Assembly: GCA_018662005.1 (NCBI GenBank)
Contig: JABJHA010000016.1
Location: forward strand, 1-64,000
DNA: 64,000 nt
Direction of reading: 5' to 3'
Source of the DNA: Rhodospirillaceae bacterium
Lineage (GTDB): Bacteria; Pseudomonadota; Alphaproteobacteria; Rhodospirillales; JABHCV01
Position numbers and translations under genes: made by a program
The notes under the pieces: generated by a model
Databases searched by the model: none
Told to the model about the DNA's origin: nothing
What the model saw: only the letters and a program-made list of their open reading frames with translations
Part shown: positions 17,684-25,924 of the stretch, one piece after another
How the letters are laid out: each line of letters opens with the position of its first letter
How positions within the stretch are numbered: the first letter of the stretch is position 1

Positions 17684-18172
17684 ATGAGCGACGACGATAC
17701 CGTAAATGTAATTAAACCGCCTGACATGTTGTCGAGCAAGGTTAGTAAAGGTGGCCCGGGTGCGGTCGATCTTGCTGCTATCGAACGTGCTGAATCTGTT
17801 ATTGCCAACATGGCCGATGACTATCTTGACTGGGTCGAAGACGACCTTGTCAAAATTGCCAATGCGCAAAAAGAGTTAAAGGCTAACCGGGATCAATCCG
17901 AACATCATCTGGATAAGGTTTTCCAGGTTGCCCATGACATGAAGGGGCAGGGCGGTAGTTTCGGTTATGACCTGATGACCATTCTGGGTAATGACCTGTG
18001 TCGTTTTATTGAAGGCAAAAAGACGGCCAGCGATGTCGATATCGAAGTCATCGACCTTTACATCAGCACCATGCAAATCGTTATTTCCAAACGCATGAGC
18101 GGCGATGGTGGGCCCGCTGGCAATGAAGTGCTGACCGGTTTGGCGGCCGTTGTTGCTAAGATTACGTCTTAG
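17684..18172 (+). CDS. stand-alone histidine phosphotransfer (Hpt) protein
   Basis: The 162-residue protein has an Hpt four-helix signature VAHDMKGQGGSFGYDLMT, with phospho-accepting His84 and the conserved Lys-Gly and small residues around it. About 30 disordered residues precede the domain. It probably shuttles phosphate between a hybrid kinase and receiver proteins. The two GPDRRR-tailed response regulators just upstream are the obvious partners, although no kinase is encoded nearby. It converges on the winged-helix gene 8 bases downstream. Confidence 0.82.
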   Translation: MSDDDTVNVIKPPDMLSSKVSKGGPGAVDLAAIERAESVIANMADDYLDWVEDDLVKIANAQKELKANRDQSEHHLDKVFQVAHDMKGQGGSFGYDLMTILGNDLCRFIEGKKTASDVDIEVIDLYISTMQIVISKRMSGDGGPAGNEVLTGLAAVVAKITS

Positions 18173-18179
18173 CCGCCCA

Positions 18180-18725
18180 TTAGCTGCCCAAGGATTTTTG
18201 AAAATCTTCAAGCCAGCTCAAGCGGGCTTCCAGAAGGTCGATATCGTGATCGAGCCAACCGACCAGATAGCCTTCATCTTGGCTGTGATGCTGGCGCAGG
18301 TCGTCAAGGCGGGCCAGTTCGTTATCGGTAACCTCGATTAACAGTTCTGCCTGTACGGCGCGCTCTGCCTTGTCTAACAGGTGCAGGAAGCGAAATTTCA
18401 AGGCCACAACCAACTTGCTGATTTCCGTCGCAGCCGGACGTACATTCGCCGTCAGCAAGGTTTTTAATTCAGTTCGGCCATCTTCGGTAATGACCAGTTT
18501 GGCATCGTCCTCCATGCCGTTGCCATCGGTCGCCTCGACCAAGCCTTCGTATCTTAGAAGTTCGATGGATACGCCCATAACGTCGATGGAAGGGCCGGTT
18601 ATACGGCTGATGAAGTGGCGGATAGAGTTGGCAAGCGCACCATAACGGGTCGGGCCAAGGGCAAGTGTCCCCAAGGCGCAAAGCCGTACAGCTTCTTTTG
18701 GCGTTAATGTGTTATCGGCGAACAT
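18180..18725 (-). CDS. winged-helix protein, possibly PadR-like
   Basis: I do not recognise this 181-residue protein with certainty. The first 80 residues look like a winged helix: CALGTLALGPTRYGALANSI, then ISRITGPSIDVMGVSIELL, LRYEGLVEATDG and a beta-wing ending LVITEDGRTELKTLL. The C-terminal 90 residues are predicted helices, as in PadR-type regulators with a dimerising helix domain. It could be a transcriptional repressor. It lies upstream of no operon partner and converges with the Hpt gene. Its start at 18725 is about 90 bases from the hemA 3' end. Confidence 0.5.
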   Translation of the reverse strand: MFADNTLTPKEAVRLCALGTLALGPTRYGALANSIRHFISRITGPSIDVMGVSIELLRYEGLVEATDGNGMEDDAKLVITEDGRTELKTLLTANVRPAATEISKLVVALKFRFLHLLDKAERAVQAELLIEVTDNELARLDDLRQHHSQDEGYLVGWLDHDIDLLEARLSWLEDFQKSLGS

Positions 18726-18811
18726 ACCGAGCGACCCGCTTTCATATTTACTGGCAGAATCAATAATACGCCCGTTGGACGTGTGTGTCTATCAAGTGAA
18801 AGAAGGCGATA

Positions 18812-20026
18812 TCAGGCTGCTTGTTTCAATCCCAACCGGTTCCAGACCTCGCGAATTGAATCAACCAGATGATCCATATCGTCATCTGTATGTAGGGGGG
18901 TCGGGGTAAAGCGCAGGCGTTCAGTGCCACGATCAACGGTCGGGTAGTTGATAGGCTGAACATAGATATTGTGCTTGTACAGCAGATCATCACTGGCTTG
19001 CTTGCAAAGGGCTGCATCGCCTACCAACACCGGAACGATGTGACTGATAGAGGGCATCACCGGGATACCGATTTCCGTCAAACGCCTTTTTAACGTTGCG
19101 GCCCGTTCCTGATGACGCTCGCGAAGCTCGTTGTGTTCCTTCAAGTGCTTGATCGAGGCAATGGCCGCGGCAGCGACGGCTGGCGGCATTGATGACGAGA
19201 AGATGAAGCCCGAACCATAGGAGCGGACAAAGTCACACATGGCGTTGGAACCGGCTATATAACCGCCGATGACACCAAATGCCTTGGCCAGCGTCCCCTG
19301 GATGATGGTAATGCGGTCCATCAGGCCTTCGCGTTCGGCGACCCCGCCGCCCCGCGGGCCGTACATGCCCACCGCGTGCACTTCGTCGAGGAAGGTCATG
19401 GCATGGTGTTTTTCAGCAACTTCGCAAATTTCCTTGATCGGTGCGATATCCCCATCCATGGAATAGACGGACTCGAAGGCAATCATTTTTGGTGTCGCAG
19501 GGGCGTACTGGCTAAGGAAACGATCAAGATCTTCGACATCGTTGTGCTTGAAAATTTTCTTTTCGGCCCGGGAATGACGAATGCCTTCGATCATCGAGTT
19601 ATGGTTTTTGGCGTCCGATACAATGACACAACCCGGGATTAGGGCTCCCAGGGTGCTCAAAGCCGTCATGTTGGCCGTCCAACCGGATCCGAACAGCAGG
19701 GCGGACTCTTTTTTGTGCAAGTCAGCCAGTTCCTGTTCAAGAAGGACATGGTAATGATTGGTGCCCGAAATGTTGCGGGTTCCACCGGCGCCGGCGCCGC
19801 ACTTGTCGATGGCTTCGTGCATGGCTGCCAGGGTCGACGGGTTTTGTCCCATTCCCATATAATCATTTGAACACCAGACGGTGATTTCGTGAATGGAACC
19901 ATCGGGGCGATGGTTCATTGCCTTTGGAAAATCACCCGCCTTGCGTTCCAGGTCGGCGAAAATGCGATAGCGACCTTCCGACTTAAGATCGGCAATGTTT
20001 TCCGAAAAAAAACTCTCGTAATCCAT
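18812..20026 (-). CDS. hemA: 5-aminolevulinate synthase
   Basis: PLP enzyme condensing glycine and succinyl-CoA to 5-aminolevulinate, the alphaproteobacterial route into haem. The 404 residues start [15 protein letters not shown]. They show [31 protein letters not shown], the EVHAVGMYG segment and, for the PLP lysine, [12 protein letters not shown]. The ATG at 20024-20026 is chosen because GGGAG lies 8 bases upstream; a longer upstream reading is unlikely. A strong hairpin abuts that Shine-Dalgarno. The long gap beyond holds DnaA-box-like repeats. Confidence 0.95.
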   Translation of the reverse strand: MDYESFFSENIADLKSEGRYRIFADLERKAGDFPKAMNHRPDGSIHEITVWCSNDYMGMGQNPSTLAAMHEAIDKCGAGAGGTRNISGTNHYHVLLEQELADLHKKESALLFGSGWTANMTALSTLGALIPGCVIVSDAKNHNSMIEGIRHSRAEKKIFKHNDVEDLDRFLSQYAPATPKMIAFESVYSMDGDIAPIKEICEVAEKHHAMTFLDEVHAVGMYGPRGGGVAEREGLMDRITIIQGTLAKAFGVIGGYIAGSNAMCDFVRSYGSGFIFSSSMPPAVAAAAIASIKHLKEHNELRERHQERAATLKRRLTEIGIPVMPSISHIVPVLVGDAALCKQASDDLLYKHNIYVQPINYPTVDRGTERLRFTPTPLHTDDDMDHLVDSIREVWNRLGLKQAA

Positions 20027-20040
20027 CAAAAATACTCCCA

Positions 20041-20071
20041 GGCCTGACCCCTTTCTCAAGGGCTTCAGGCC
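20041..20071 (-). promoter_or_regulatory. leader hairpin abutting the hemA Shine-Dalgarno
   Basis: On the minus strand GGCCTGA pairs with TCAGGCC. Inside, after a small AG/G internal loop, CCCTT pairs with AAGGG around the GNRA-type tetraloop GAGA. The hairpin ends one base before the GGGAG Shine-Dalgarno of hemA. There is no T-run, so it is not a simple terminator. It could shield the 5' end of the mRNA or control ribosome access; that is inference. Confidence 0.6.
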
Positions 20072-20282
20072 ATCATACGTGATCACCATATATTTCCGCA
20101 AGCTGCCCAAAAGGGGGGCATGATACGGATGGCCAAAAAGACACCGAGCTACAGTGCGGTAACGTTCTGTAATTTAAAGAAAAATGCCAACCAAGGTATG
20201 ACTTTGGTCAAGGCGTCAACAATTGCTTTGGGCTAATCTACAGCCAGTAAGAATGGTTCCATACTCGAAACGACGACAGGTC

Positions 20283-20391
20283 TGTGGGTAACTTTAATAA
20301 CATCCATAAACTATTGAATTATTTAAATAAATTATAACTTATCCCATTTTGTAAAAAGTTATCCACAGGGTTATCCAGTGGGTTATACACA
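20283..20391. other. DnaA-box-like cluster with A/T-rich segment
   Basis: Part of the 377-base gap between hemA and the universal stress gene. A perfect DnaA box TTATCCACA (20359-20367) is followed at exactly 12-base steps by TTATCCAGT (20371-20379) and TTATACACA (20383-20391). On the other side of a roughly 65-base A/T-rich stretch lies TGTGGGTAA (20283-20291), one mismatch from the inverted box. The arrangement of an unwinding-type A/T segment plus phased boxes resembles a replication origin or a DnaA-titrating or DnaA-regulated site. No dnaA, parAB or hemE is in the window. Confidence 0.5.
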
Positions 20392-20403
20392 GGAGGACGC
20401 ATC

Positions 20404-21231
20404 ATGCTGAAAAATATCCTGATCCACCTCGATGCATCTAAACAAAACGATTCAAGGCTGCAAACGGCGATTGCCCTTGGCAAGCGTCATGGTGCTCATT
20501 TAACCGGACTTTATGTGGTTACCCATCCAGAAATTCCCACCTATATAGAGGCCCAAATCGGCGGTGACGTTATTAATGCCCAAATTGAAGCGGCAACGCA
20601 GGAGGGGCGAGAAGTTCTGGAGCGTTTCGAGAAGCAGACCGCCGCAGAAGGTCTTGAAACAGAGTCCCGTCTGGTTGAAGGGACGGTTGTTGATTGCCTG
20701 ACGACCCACGGACGTTATTTCGATCTTCTGGTCGTTGGTCAGTACGATCCTGATGATTCTGGCCTACATAGCGTTGAGGATATGCCCGACCGTCTGATTA
20801 TGTCGGCCGGCCGGCCGGTTCTGGTTGTTCCTTACGCCGGGACGTTTCCTGATATCGGCGATAGGGTCATCGTTTCCTGGGATGCCTCAAGGCAAGCGAC
20901 ACGGTCGGTTAACGACGCCATGGCAATTTTGGAAGCATCACAAAAAGTCGATGTACTGTCGATTAATCCGGCTGGAAATGATCATGGCGATAATGCCGGT
21001 GCCGACATCGCCTTGCAGTTGGCCCGTCACGGTGTCAATGCAGAGGCCAAGCAAATCACCAGCCCTGATGTGGATGCGGCCGATATGTTGCTCTCAAGGG
21101 CTGCCGACAGCAGTGCGGATATGATTGTGATGGGTGCTTACGGACATGCCCGCTGGCGCGAAATCGCCCTGGGTGGCTTCACCCGTCACATGCTTGCTCA
21201 CATGACAGTGCCGGTACTGATGTCGAATTAG
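20404..21231 (+). CDS. universal stress protein, tandem UspA domains
   Basis: The 275-residue protein is made of two UspA domains (about 1-140 and 150-275). The first begins MLKNILIHLDASKQND. The second ends with the ATP-binding-type loop VMGAYGHARWREIALGGFTRHML and VPVLMSN. Likely a cytoplasmic stress protein induced by starvation, oxygen limitation or respiratory poisons. AGGAGG lies 8 bases before the ATG, immediately after the DnaA-box-like repeats, so DnaA could influence its expression (inference). It converges with a small minus-strand gene, overlapping by 4 bases. Confidence 0.88.
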   Translation: MLKNILIHLDASKQNDSRLQTAIALGKRHGAHLTGLYVVTHPEIPTYIEAQIGGDVINAQIEAATQEGREVLERFEKQTAAEGLETESRLVEGTVVDCLTTHGRYFDLLVVGQYDPDDSGLHSVEDMPDRLIMSAGRPVLVVPYAGTFPDIGDRVIVSWDASRQATRSVNDAMAILEASQKVDVLSINPAGNDHGDNAGADIALQLARHGVNAEAKQITSPDVDAADMLLSRAADSSADMIVMGAYGHARWREIALGGFTRHMLAHMTVPVLMSN

Positions 21232-21479
21232 TTGCCAACCTTAACGATCAACTCGACAAGCAGCGTGGCAAAGGCGTCGCGGGCCATAAACAGGAATGAA
21301 AACGCGGTCCCCCATAAAACGGGTCGTTTCCACCAACCGGGGGGAAGGGGCCTTAGAAACCGTTGTGCGCGAAGGGCCATACGGCGCTCCCGGCCACGTC
21401 GTTCTTCTTCAAGTTGCCATAGATTATAAGCGAGAATATCCTCGCGTGAGGGCGGGCGTGACGGTACAAACATAGTCAT
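21228..21479 (-). CDS. small protein with one C-terminal membrane segment
   Basis: Unrecognised 83-residue protein. The N-terminal half is charged and Arg-rich (SREDILAYNLWQLEEERRGR, MALRAQRFLRPLPPGWW), followed by a hydrophobic stretch of about 20 residues (PVLWGTAFSFLFMARDAFAT). That suggests a tail-anchored or single-span inner-membrane protein. The ATG at 21477-21479 is preferred over a TTG 27 bases upstream because AGGAC lies just before it. It has its own 5' region facing the PpiC gene. No function can be offered. Confidence 0.5.
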   Translation of the reverse strand: MTMFVPSRPPSREDILAYNLWQLEEERRGRERRMALRAQRFLRPLPPGWWKRPVLWGTAFSFLFMARDAFATLLVELIVKVGN

Positions 21480-21616
21480 AACATTCTGTCCTGTTGTCTT
21501 AATCAAGCCTTCTGGCTAATTTTTAGATTATCAAGCAAACCTTTCTTGTTGGTTAACGCCGGTTAATGGGGTAGAAAACCCGCCAACCAACCCGAAATTC
21601 AATTGGAGATACCCCT

Positions 21617-21937
21617 ATGACCGATCAGGTTACCGCCGCACACATACTTGTCATGCATGAAGATTCCGCCCGTTCGTCCGAAACACGGACCAAGGATGAA
21701 GCCAAGACAATGATTGATGATGTTAAGGCTAAAATTGCCGATGGTGCAGATTTCGCGGAGCTGGCCGGACAGGTGTCCGACTGTCCGTCGGGCAGCAACG
21801 GTGGCAGCCTGGGTCAATTCGGTCGCGGCCAAATGGTCAAGGCTTTTGAGGACACGGCCTTCGCTTTGGAGCCGGGTGAAACCAGCGACATCATCGAAAC
21901 AGAATTCGGATATCACCTGATATTGCGCTCAGCCTAA
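21617..21937 (+). CDS. parvulin-type peptidyl-prolyl cis-trans isomerase
   Basis: The 106-residue protein is a lone PpiC/parvulin domain without signal peptide or extra domains, so it is probably cytoplasmic, like small parvulins. Recognisable elements are AAHILVMHE (7-15), FAELAGQVSDCPSGSNGGSL, GQFGRGQMVKAFEDTAFAL and, near the end, TEFGYHLILR. It should speed cis-trans isomerisation of Xaa-Pro bonds. Monocistronic: a strong terminator follows 14 bases after the stop. Confidence 0.88.
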   Translation: MTDQVTAAHILVMHEDSARSSETRTKDEAKTMIDDVKAKIADGADFAELAGQVSDCPSGSNGGSLGQFGRGQMVKAFEDTAFALEPGETSDIIETEFGYHLILRSA

Positions 21938-21951
21938 ACGGTAATAATTAT

Positions 21952-21984
21952 GGGGATGGAATTTCAAATTCCATCCCCTTTTTT
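21952..21984 (+). terminator. Rho-independent terminator after the parvulin gene
   Basis: GGGGATGGAATTT (21952-21964) pairs with AAATTCCATCCCC (21966-21978), a 13-bp stem with almost no loop, followed by six T residues. This is the clearest intrinsic terminator in the window. Read on the other strand it would lack a T-run of the same quality. Confidence 0.85.
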
Positions 21985-21988
21985 ATGA

Positions 21989-22282
21989 TTATTTTTTAGA
22001 TTTCAGAACGCCTCGCTTGGTGCGAAATTCCTCTTCATCAATTTCGCCCTTGGCGTAGCGGTCGCTTAAAGTCGCCAATGCACTGCCTGTTCCGCCATGG
22101 TTGCAGAGTCCACTGCCGTGGGCGCCGCGCCGAAATAACCAGATCAGCAGAACAACAAAGCCGATAATCAAAAGGATCGAAAAGGGGCCATGCATCAAGC
22201 CCCAGCCATGGTGGCCGACGCCACCCCAGCCATTGTTCATATATCCGGCGTTCATGAAGCCATTTACGGTTTCGTTATACAT
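21989..22282 (-). CDS. small SHOCT-domain membrane protein
   Basis: The 97-residue protein has a Gly/Met/His/Asn-rich N-terminus (GFMNAGYMNNGWGGVGHHGW, about 8-27), one membrane segment (about 34-50, FSILLIIGFVVLLIWLF) and a C-terminal SHOCT motif LSDRYAKGEIDEEEFRTKR. SHOCT proteins are common small envelope proteins of unclear role. AAGGAG lies before the ATG. It follows the Met-rich exported protein on the same strand, with a probable terminator between them. The shared Met/His/Gly composition suggests metal or stress association (inference). Confidence 0.78.
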   Translation of the reverse strand: MYNETVNGFMNAGYMNNGWGGVGHHGWGLMHGPFSILLIIGFVVLLIWLFRRGAHGSGLCNHGGTGSALATLSDRYAKGEIDEEEFRTKRGVLKSKK

Positions 22283-22301
22283 TGTAAAATCTCCTTAAAT
22301 T

Positions 22302-22347
22302 GAAAAAATTAGCGACCGACGTAGAGGGGGAGTAAACGCCGGTCGCT
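22302..22347 (-). terminator. hairpin between Met-rich and SHOCT genes
   Basis: On the minus strand AGCGACCG pairs with CGGTCGCT around a 21-base loop and is followed by a run of six T residues (22303-22308). A second small stem, CGCCGC/GCGGCG, precedes it at 22348-22360. Probably a partial terminator that lets SHOCT transcription differ from that of the upstream gene. Confidence 0.55.
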
Positions 22348-22382
22348 CGCCGCAGCGGCGGGGGAGTCACCGTGTGCGGAAT

Positions 22383-22802
22383 TTATTTGATCGGGCGATG
22401 TGCCCCGGTTCTGGTGTCGAATTGGATTTTGTGGACCAGTGAATCGTCAACGGTGACGATTTCGACAACGATGGCGTCCTCGCCTTGGGCTTCGACTTTG
22501 CCAACCTTCAGGCGGTCGTTGCCGTGCATCTTCAGACGACTTTCGACGATTTCCTTGACGTCATCGACGCCAAGGTCGCGATCAACGCCCGATTGCTGCA
22601 TCTGGCCGCAAGGCGCATTGCCGGAACCCATCATGCCGTATCCATGGCCCTGAGACCCCATCATGCCCTGGTTATAACCGTGGCCCATTTGTCCACCGTA
22701 GCCCTGGGATCCATGGGAAAAGGCTGGGACGGTACTGAAAGCGGCAACGCCGAGTACGAGAGCCGTTGCGGCGATACTGAGTACGAGATTTTTGCGTTTC
22801 AT
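22383..22802 (-). CDS. exported Met/His/Gly-rich protein with PepSY-like C-terminus
   Basis: The 139-residue protein has a signal peptide (positive start, hydrophobic 7-22, likely cleavage after AFS at residue 29). A low-complexity region (30-68) follows, rich in Gly, Met, His and Gln, such as GQMGHGY, GMMGSQGHGYGMMGSG and one Cys. The C-terminal part (73-139) has alternating strands similar to PepSY-type modules. Methionine/histidine clusters in periplasmic proteins are typical of Cu(I)/Ag(I) handling; the metal is inferred. AAGGAG lies 6 bases before the ATG. It is divergent from the adjacent two-component system, which may control it. Confidence 0.7.
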   Translation of the reverse strand: MKRKNLVLSIAATALVLGVAAFSTVPAFSHGSQGYGGQMGHGYNQGMMGSQGHGYGMMGSGNAPCGQMQQSGVDRDLGVDDVKEIVESRLKMHGNDRLKVGKVEAQGEDAIVVEIVTVDDSLVHKIQFDTRTGAHRPIK

Positions 22803-22981
22803 GACAATCTCCTTGTTTGTCGTGTCAATTTCATTCGATGAGGACATTTGAACACGCATTTGTATCGGGGATGTTTCGGCCACACGGGCTTTTTGTAACA
22901 AACTATTGCCTGGAACCCTGCAGCAACGTTCGGTTACCAAGAATTGACCCACCCCGGGCGAGTTTTGGCTATAGTCATCAA

Positions 22982-23710
22982 ATGAACAGTTCTGAACACA
23001 TTTTGATTGTCGACGACGACAAGGAAATTCGCGACCTGCTGGGGCGATTCCTCGATAAGCACGGCCTGCGTGTGACGACGGCGTCAGGCGGGCGCGAGAT
23101 GAAGACGGCGCTTGCCGACTGGAACATCGATCTCGTCGTCCTCGACCTGATGATGCCGGGCGAAGATGGCCTGACCCTGTGTCGCAACTTGCGTTCTGAA
23201 TCAAATATTCCCGTTATCATGCTGACAGCCATGGGCGAGGAAACGGATCGTATTATCGGCCTGGAAATGGGCGCCGATGATTATCTCGCCAAGCCCTTTA
23301 ATCCACGTGAATTACTGGCACGCGTCAAGGCTGTTTTGCGGCGTAGCGCTGATCGCCCAACACGAAAATCCCAAAGTGACGAAGAACAAAAAATGACACG
23401 CTACGTCTTTTCAGGCTGGGCCCTGGAAGTCGAACGACGCGAACTGTTTTCCCCTTCGGGCGCGCTGGTGCCACTCAGCGGCGGTGAATTTGAACTGCTT
23501 CTGGCTTTCATCACCCATCCGGGCCGGGTGATGAACCGCGACCAGTTGCTTGATCTTGCGCGTGGCCGCGAAGCGCAACCCTTTGACCGTTCAATCGATG
23601 TTCAGGTCAGCCGCCTGCGCCGTAAAATAGAGGATGATCCGAAAAATCCGTCTCTGATTAAAACCGTGCGTAGCGGCGGTTATCTTTTCGCCTCCGAGGT
23701 CAGTCAATGA
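22982..23710 (+). CDS. OmpR/PhoB-family response regulator
   Basis: The 242-residue protein has a receiver with Asp pair DDDKE, phosphoacceptor Asp in VVLDLMMPGEDG, Thr in MLTAMG and Lys in LAKPFNP. It is followed by an OmpR-type winged helix with LSGGEFELLLAFITHPGRV, DVQVSRLRRKIEDDP and the terminal GGYLF. It should be a DNA-binding transcription factor activated by the kinase encoded next, with which it overlaps (ATGA). The ATG at 22982 starts the receiver directly; a longer reading from 22817 would cross the divergent promoter region. Confidence 0.92.
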   Translation: MNSSEHILIVDDDKEIRDLLGRFLDKHGLRVTTASGGREMKTALADWNIDLVVLDLMMPGEDGLTLCRNLRSESNIPVIMLTAMGEETDRIIGLEMGADDYLAKPFNPRELLARVKAVLRRSADRPTRKSQSDEEQKMTRYVFSGWALEVERRELFSPSGALVPLSGGEFELLLAFITHPGRVMNRDQLLDLARGREAQPFDRSIDVQVSRLRRKIEDDPKNPSLIKTVRSGGYLFASEVSQ

Positions 23711-25176
23711 AATTCCGGACACCCGGTTTTTGTGATCACCGCACCATTGTCGGGCGGACGGTCCTGTTGCTGCTGGCCGGGCTTGTCATCTCGCATCTGA
23801 TCAGCATTGCCATTTATTCCGACGAACGACGCACGGCCCTTCTTACGGTTGGCGGGCGTCAGGTGTCTGAACGGATCGCCGCAGCTTATCTGAACATCGA
23901 TCGAGCCAACCCGCAGCAACGCAAAAGTTCCATTCAGGCTTTGTGGGAACCGATGTTCAGCATTACATGGACGAAGCAAAGCGTTCTTGCTGATGGTTCG
24001 CATGGCGGCTGGCGCGCCCACATGGTGCGGACCACAATCGCCGATTTCCTGACAGGTATTGATAGCAAAAAAATTCGCATCAACTATGGCCATCTCGGTC
24101 AATTTCGCCCTGGTATGACACCGGGAACGGGTATGGCGCCGGGCGATCCGGTGGTCGCCATGCAGGAACACATGGGGCGAATGATGGGAGAGGGTTCCGG
24201 TCACATGCGTAAGCGCTTCGACAGTTTCTCCCGCAAATGGCACGGCGACAGTGTGCTCAGTGTGTCCATAGAGCTTACCGATGGCAGCTGGTTCAATGTG
24301 GCGACGCCCGGAACCCGCTTGCGTTCAGCCTGGTGGAGCCGGGTTTTCGGGCCCATCATCGTGACCACGATCATCGTTCTTTTCCTGACTTTCTGGGCTG
24401 TCAGGCGTTCAGCCAAACCGTTGGCCCTGTTCGCCCAGGCCGCCGAACGGCTGGGCCGTGATGTCAACGCGCCGCCGATGCCCGAAGACGGCCCAAAGGA
24501 AGTGCTCAGCGCCTCTCGCGCCTTCAATGAAATGCAAAGAAGACTGCAAAGCTTCATCAAGGACCGGACTCATATGCTGGCGGCCATATCTCATGATTTG
24601 AGGACCCCCATCACCCGTTTGCGGCTGCGCGCCGAATTGATTGACGATCCGGAACAGCAAGCAAAGATGCTCGCCGATCTCGATCAAATGGAGCAGATGA
24701 TCGCCGCCACCCTGTCCTTCGCCCGCGACGAGGCGACTGACGAGGTTTCCGTTCGTTTCGATCTTGCGGCGATGTTGCAAAGCCTGACGGGCGATATTTC
24801 CGATACCAACGGCAAAGCGTCATACGATGGGCCCGACAAACTTGAATGGACGGGCCGCCCGGGGGCTCTCAAACGGGCTTTTCAGAATTTGGCTGATAAC
24901 GCCATCAAGTACGGCGGACGTGCCGATATCTCATTACTGGTTAAGGACGCGGGGCTTGTCGTCAGCGTTGCCGATGACGGCCCGGGCATTCCCGAGAGCG
25001 AACAGGAACGGGTATTCGACCCGTTCTACAGGATCGATCCATCGCGCAACCGCGATACCGGCGGGGTGGGGCTCGGTCTTGCGGTGACACGTTCCGTCGT
25101 CCGCGCCCATGGTGGCGAGATTTCGTTCGATTACGATGATCGTTTTGTGGTCGTCGTTAACTTGCCGAAGACTTAA
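23707..25176 (+). CDS. sensor histidine kinase with Met-rich periplasmic loop
   Basis: EnvZ-like kinase, 489 residues. It has TM1 (about 18-37), a periplasmic sensor (38-213), TM2 (214-232), HAMP, the phosphoacceptor His296 in AISHDLRTP, and catalytic NLADNAIKYGG, DDGPGIP and GGVGLGLAVTR. Residues 137-167 of the sensor hold seven Met (137, 143, 152, 156, 159, 160, 167) plus His155 and His166. That resembles Cu(I)/Ag(I)-binding Met motifs and echoes the exported Met-rich protein encoded divergently. The ligand is therefore inferred to be a soft metal, not shown. It converges on pyrE with a 4-base overlap. Confidence 0.9.
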   Translation: MKFRTPGFCDHRTIVGRTVLLLLAGLVISHLISIAIYSDERRTALLTVGGRQVSERIAAAYLNIDRANPQQRKSSIQALWEPMFSITWTKQSVLADGSHGGWRAHMVRTTIADFLTGIDSKKIRINYGHLGQFRPGMTPGTGMAPGDPVVAMQEHMGRMMGEGSGHMRKRFDSFSRKWHGDSVLSVSIELTDGSWFNVATPGTRLRSAWWSRVFGPIIVTTIIVLFLTFWAVRRSAKPLALFAQAAERLGRDVNAPPMPEDGPKEVLSASRAFNEMQRRLQSFIKDRTHMLAAISHDLRTPITRLRLRAELIDDPEQQAKMLADLDQMEQMIAATLSFARDEATDEVSVRFDLAAMLQSLTGDISDTNGKASYDGPDKLEWTGRPGALKRAFQNLADNAIKYGGRADISLLVKDAGLVVSVADDGPGIPESEQERVFDPFYRIDPSRNRDTGGVGLGLAVTRSVVRAHGGEISFDYDDRFVVVVNLPKT

Positions 25177-25862
25177 GCGTCTTTACCGCCGTGGGCCTTT
25201 GACCAGGCGGCCGGATCCTCGAGGAATTCCTTGACACCATTAATGGTTTCTGCGGGGAAGTAATCCCCGGCCTCGGCAGCTTCCAGAACATCATGCCAGG
25301 TGGCCAGATAATGAAGGGTCAAACCTTCTTTTTTCAGGGATTCCAAAGCTCCCGCGAAAATTCCGTAGTAAAACACGCAAAAACAATCGGTGACAACGGC
25401 GCCAGCTTCACGCAGGGCGTTGACGAACAACACCTTCGAGGCCCCGTCTGTGGCCAGGTCCTCGACCAGCAGAACCTGTGAACCCTCGCCAAGATCGCCT
25501 TCGATCTGGGCATTGCGACCAAAACCTTTAGGTTTTTTGCGAACGTAGAGCATCGACTTGTCGGTGGCCTGGGCGATCCATGAAGAATACGGAATCCCCG
25601 CCGTCTCGCCACCAGCGATAACATCAATTTCTTCAAAGCCGATATCATTGTCCAGCTGAGCAACGGCCAGTTTCATCATTCGTTTGCGTTCTTCGGGATA
25701 GGATATCAATTTACGGCAATCAATGTAGACGGGGCTGGCCCAGCCAGATGTCAGGATATAGGGCTCCTCGGGGCGGAAATTAACGGCCTTGATATCAAGC
25801 AGCATTTTAGCCGCTTCAAGGCCTGTTGCCGTGCTGGCGATCGTATCAAGGGGATCAGACAT
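25173..25862 (-). CDS. pyrE: orotate phosphoribosyltransferase
   Basis: Joins orotate and PRPP to give OMP in pyrimidine synthesis. The 229-residue protein has TSGWASPVYIDCRKLISYP, AGGETAGIPYSSWIA and the PRPP-binding VLLVEDLATDGASK. YVRKKPKGFGRNAQIEGDL carries the catalytic Lys on the flexible loop. The length fits the longer bacterial PyrE group. Its 3' end overlaps the kinase gene by 4 bases on the opposite strand, and hspQ lies 62 bases upstream on the same strand. Confidence 0.93.
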   Translation of the reverse strand: MSDPLDTIASTATGLEAAKMLLDIKAVNFRPEEPYILTSGWASPVYIDCRKLISYPEERKRMMKLAVAQLDNDIGFEEIDVIAGGETAGIPYSSWIAQATDKSMLYVRKKPKGFGRNAQIEGDLGEGSQVLLVEDLATDGASKVLFVNALREAGAVVTDCFCVFYYGIFAGALESLKKEGLTLHYLATWHDVLEAAEAGDYFPAETINGVKEFLEDPAAWSKAHGGKDA

Positions 25863-25924
25863 GTCGCACCGTTTTGTTTAAGGAATGATGGGTTGTTTAT
25901 TTCTAGAGGCTATATCACGATTCC

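Noticed and set aside
22383-23204. Extension of the Met-rich protein to 273 residues
   Set aside because: It would run through the divergent promoter region and the response-regulator start. The inner ATG at 22802 has a perfect AAGGAG and a signal peptide.
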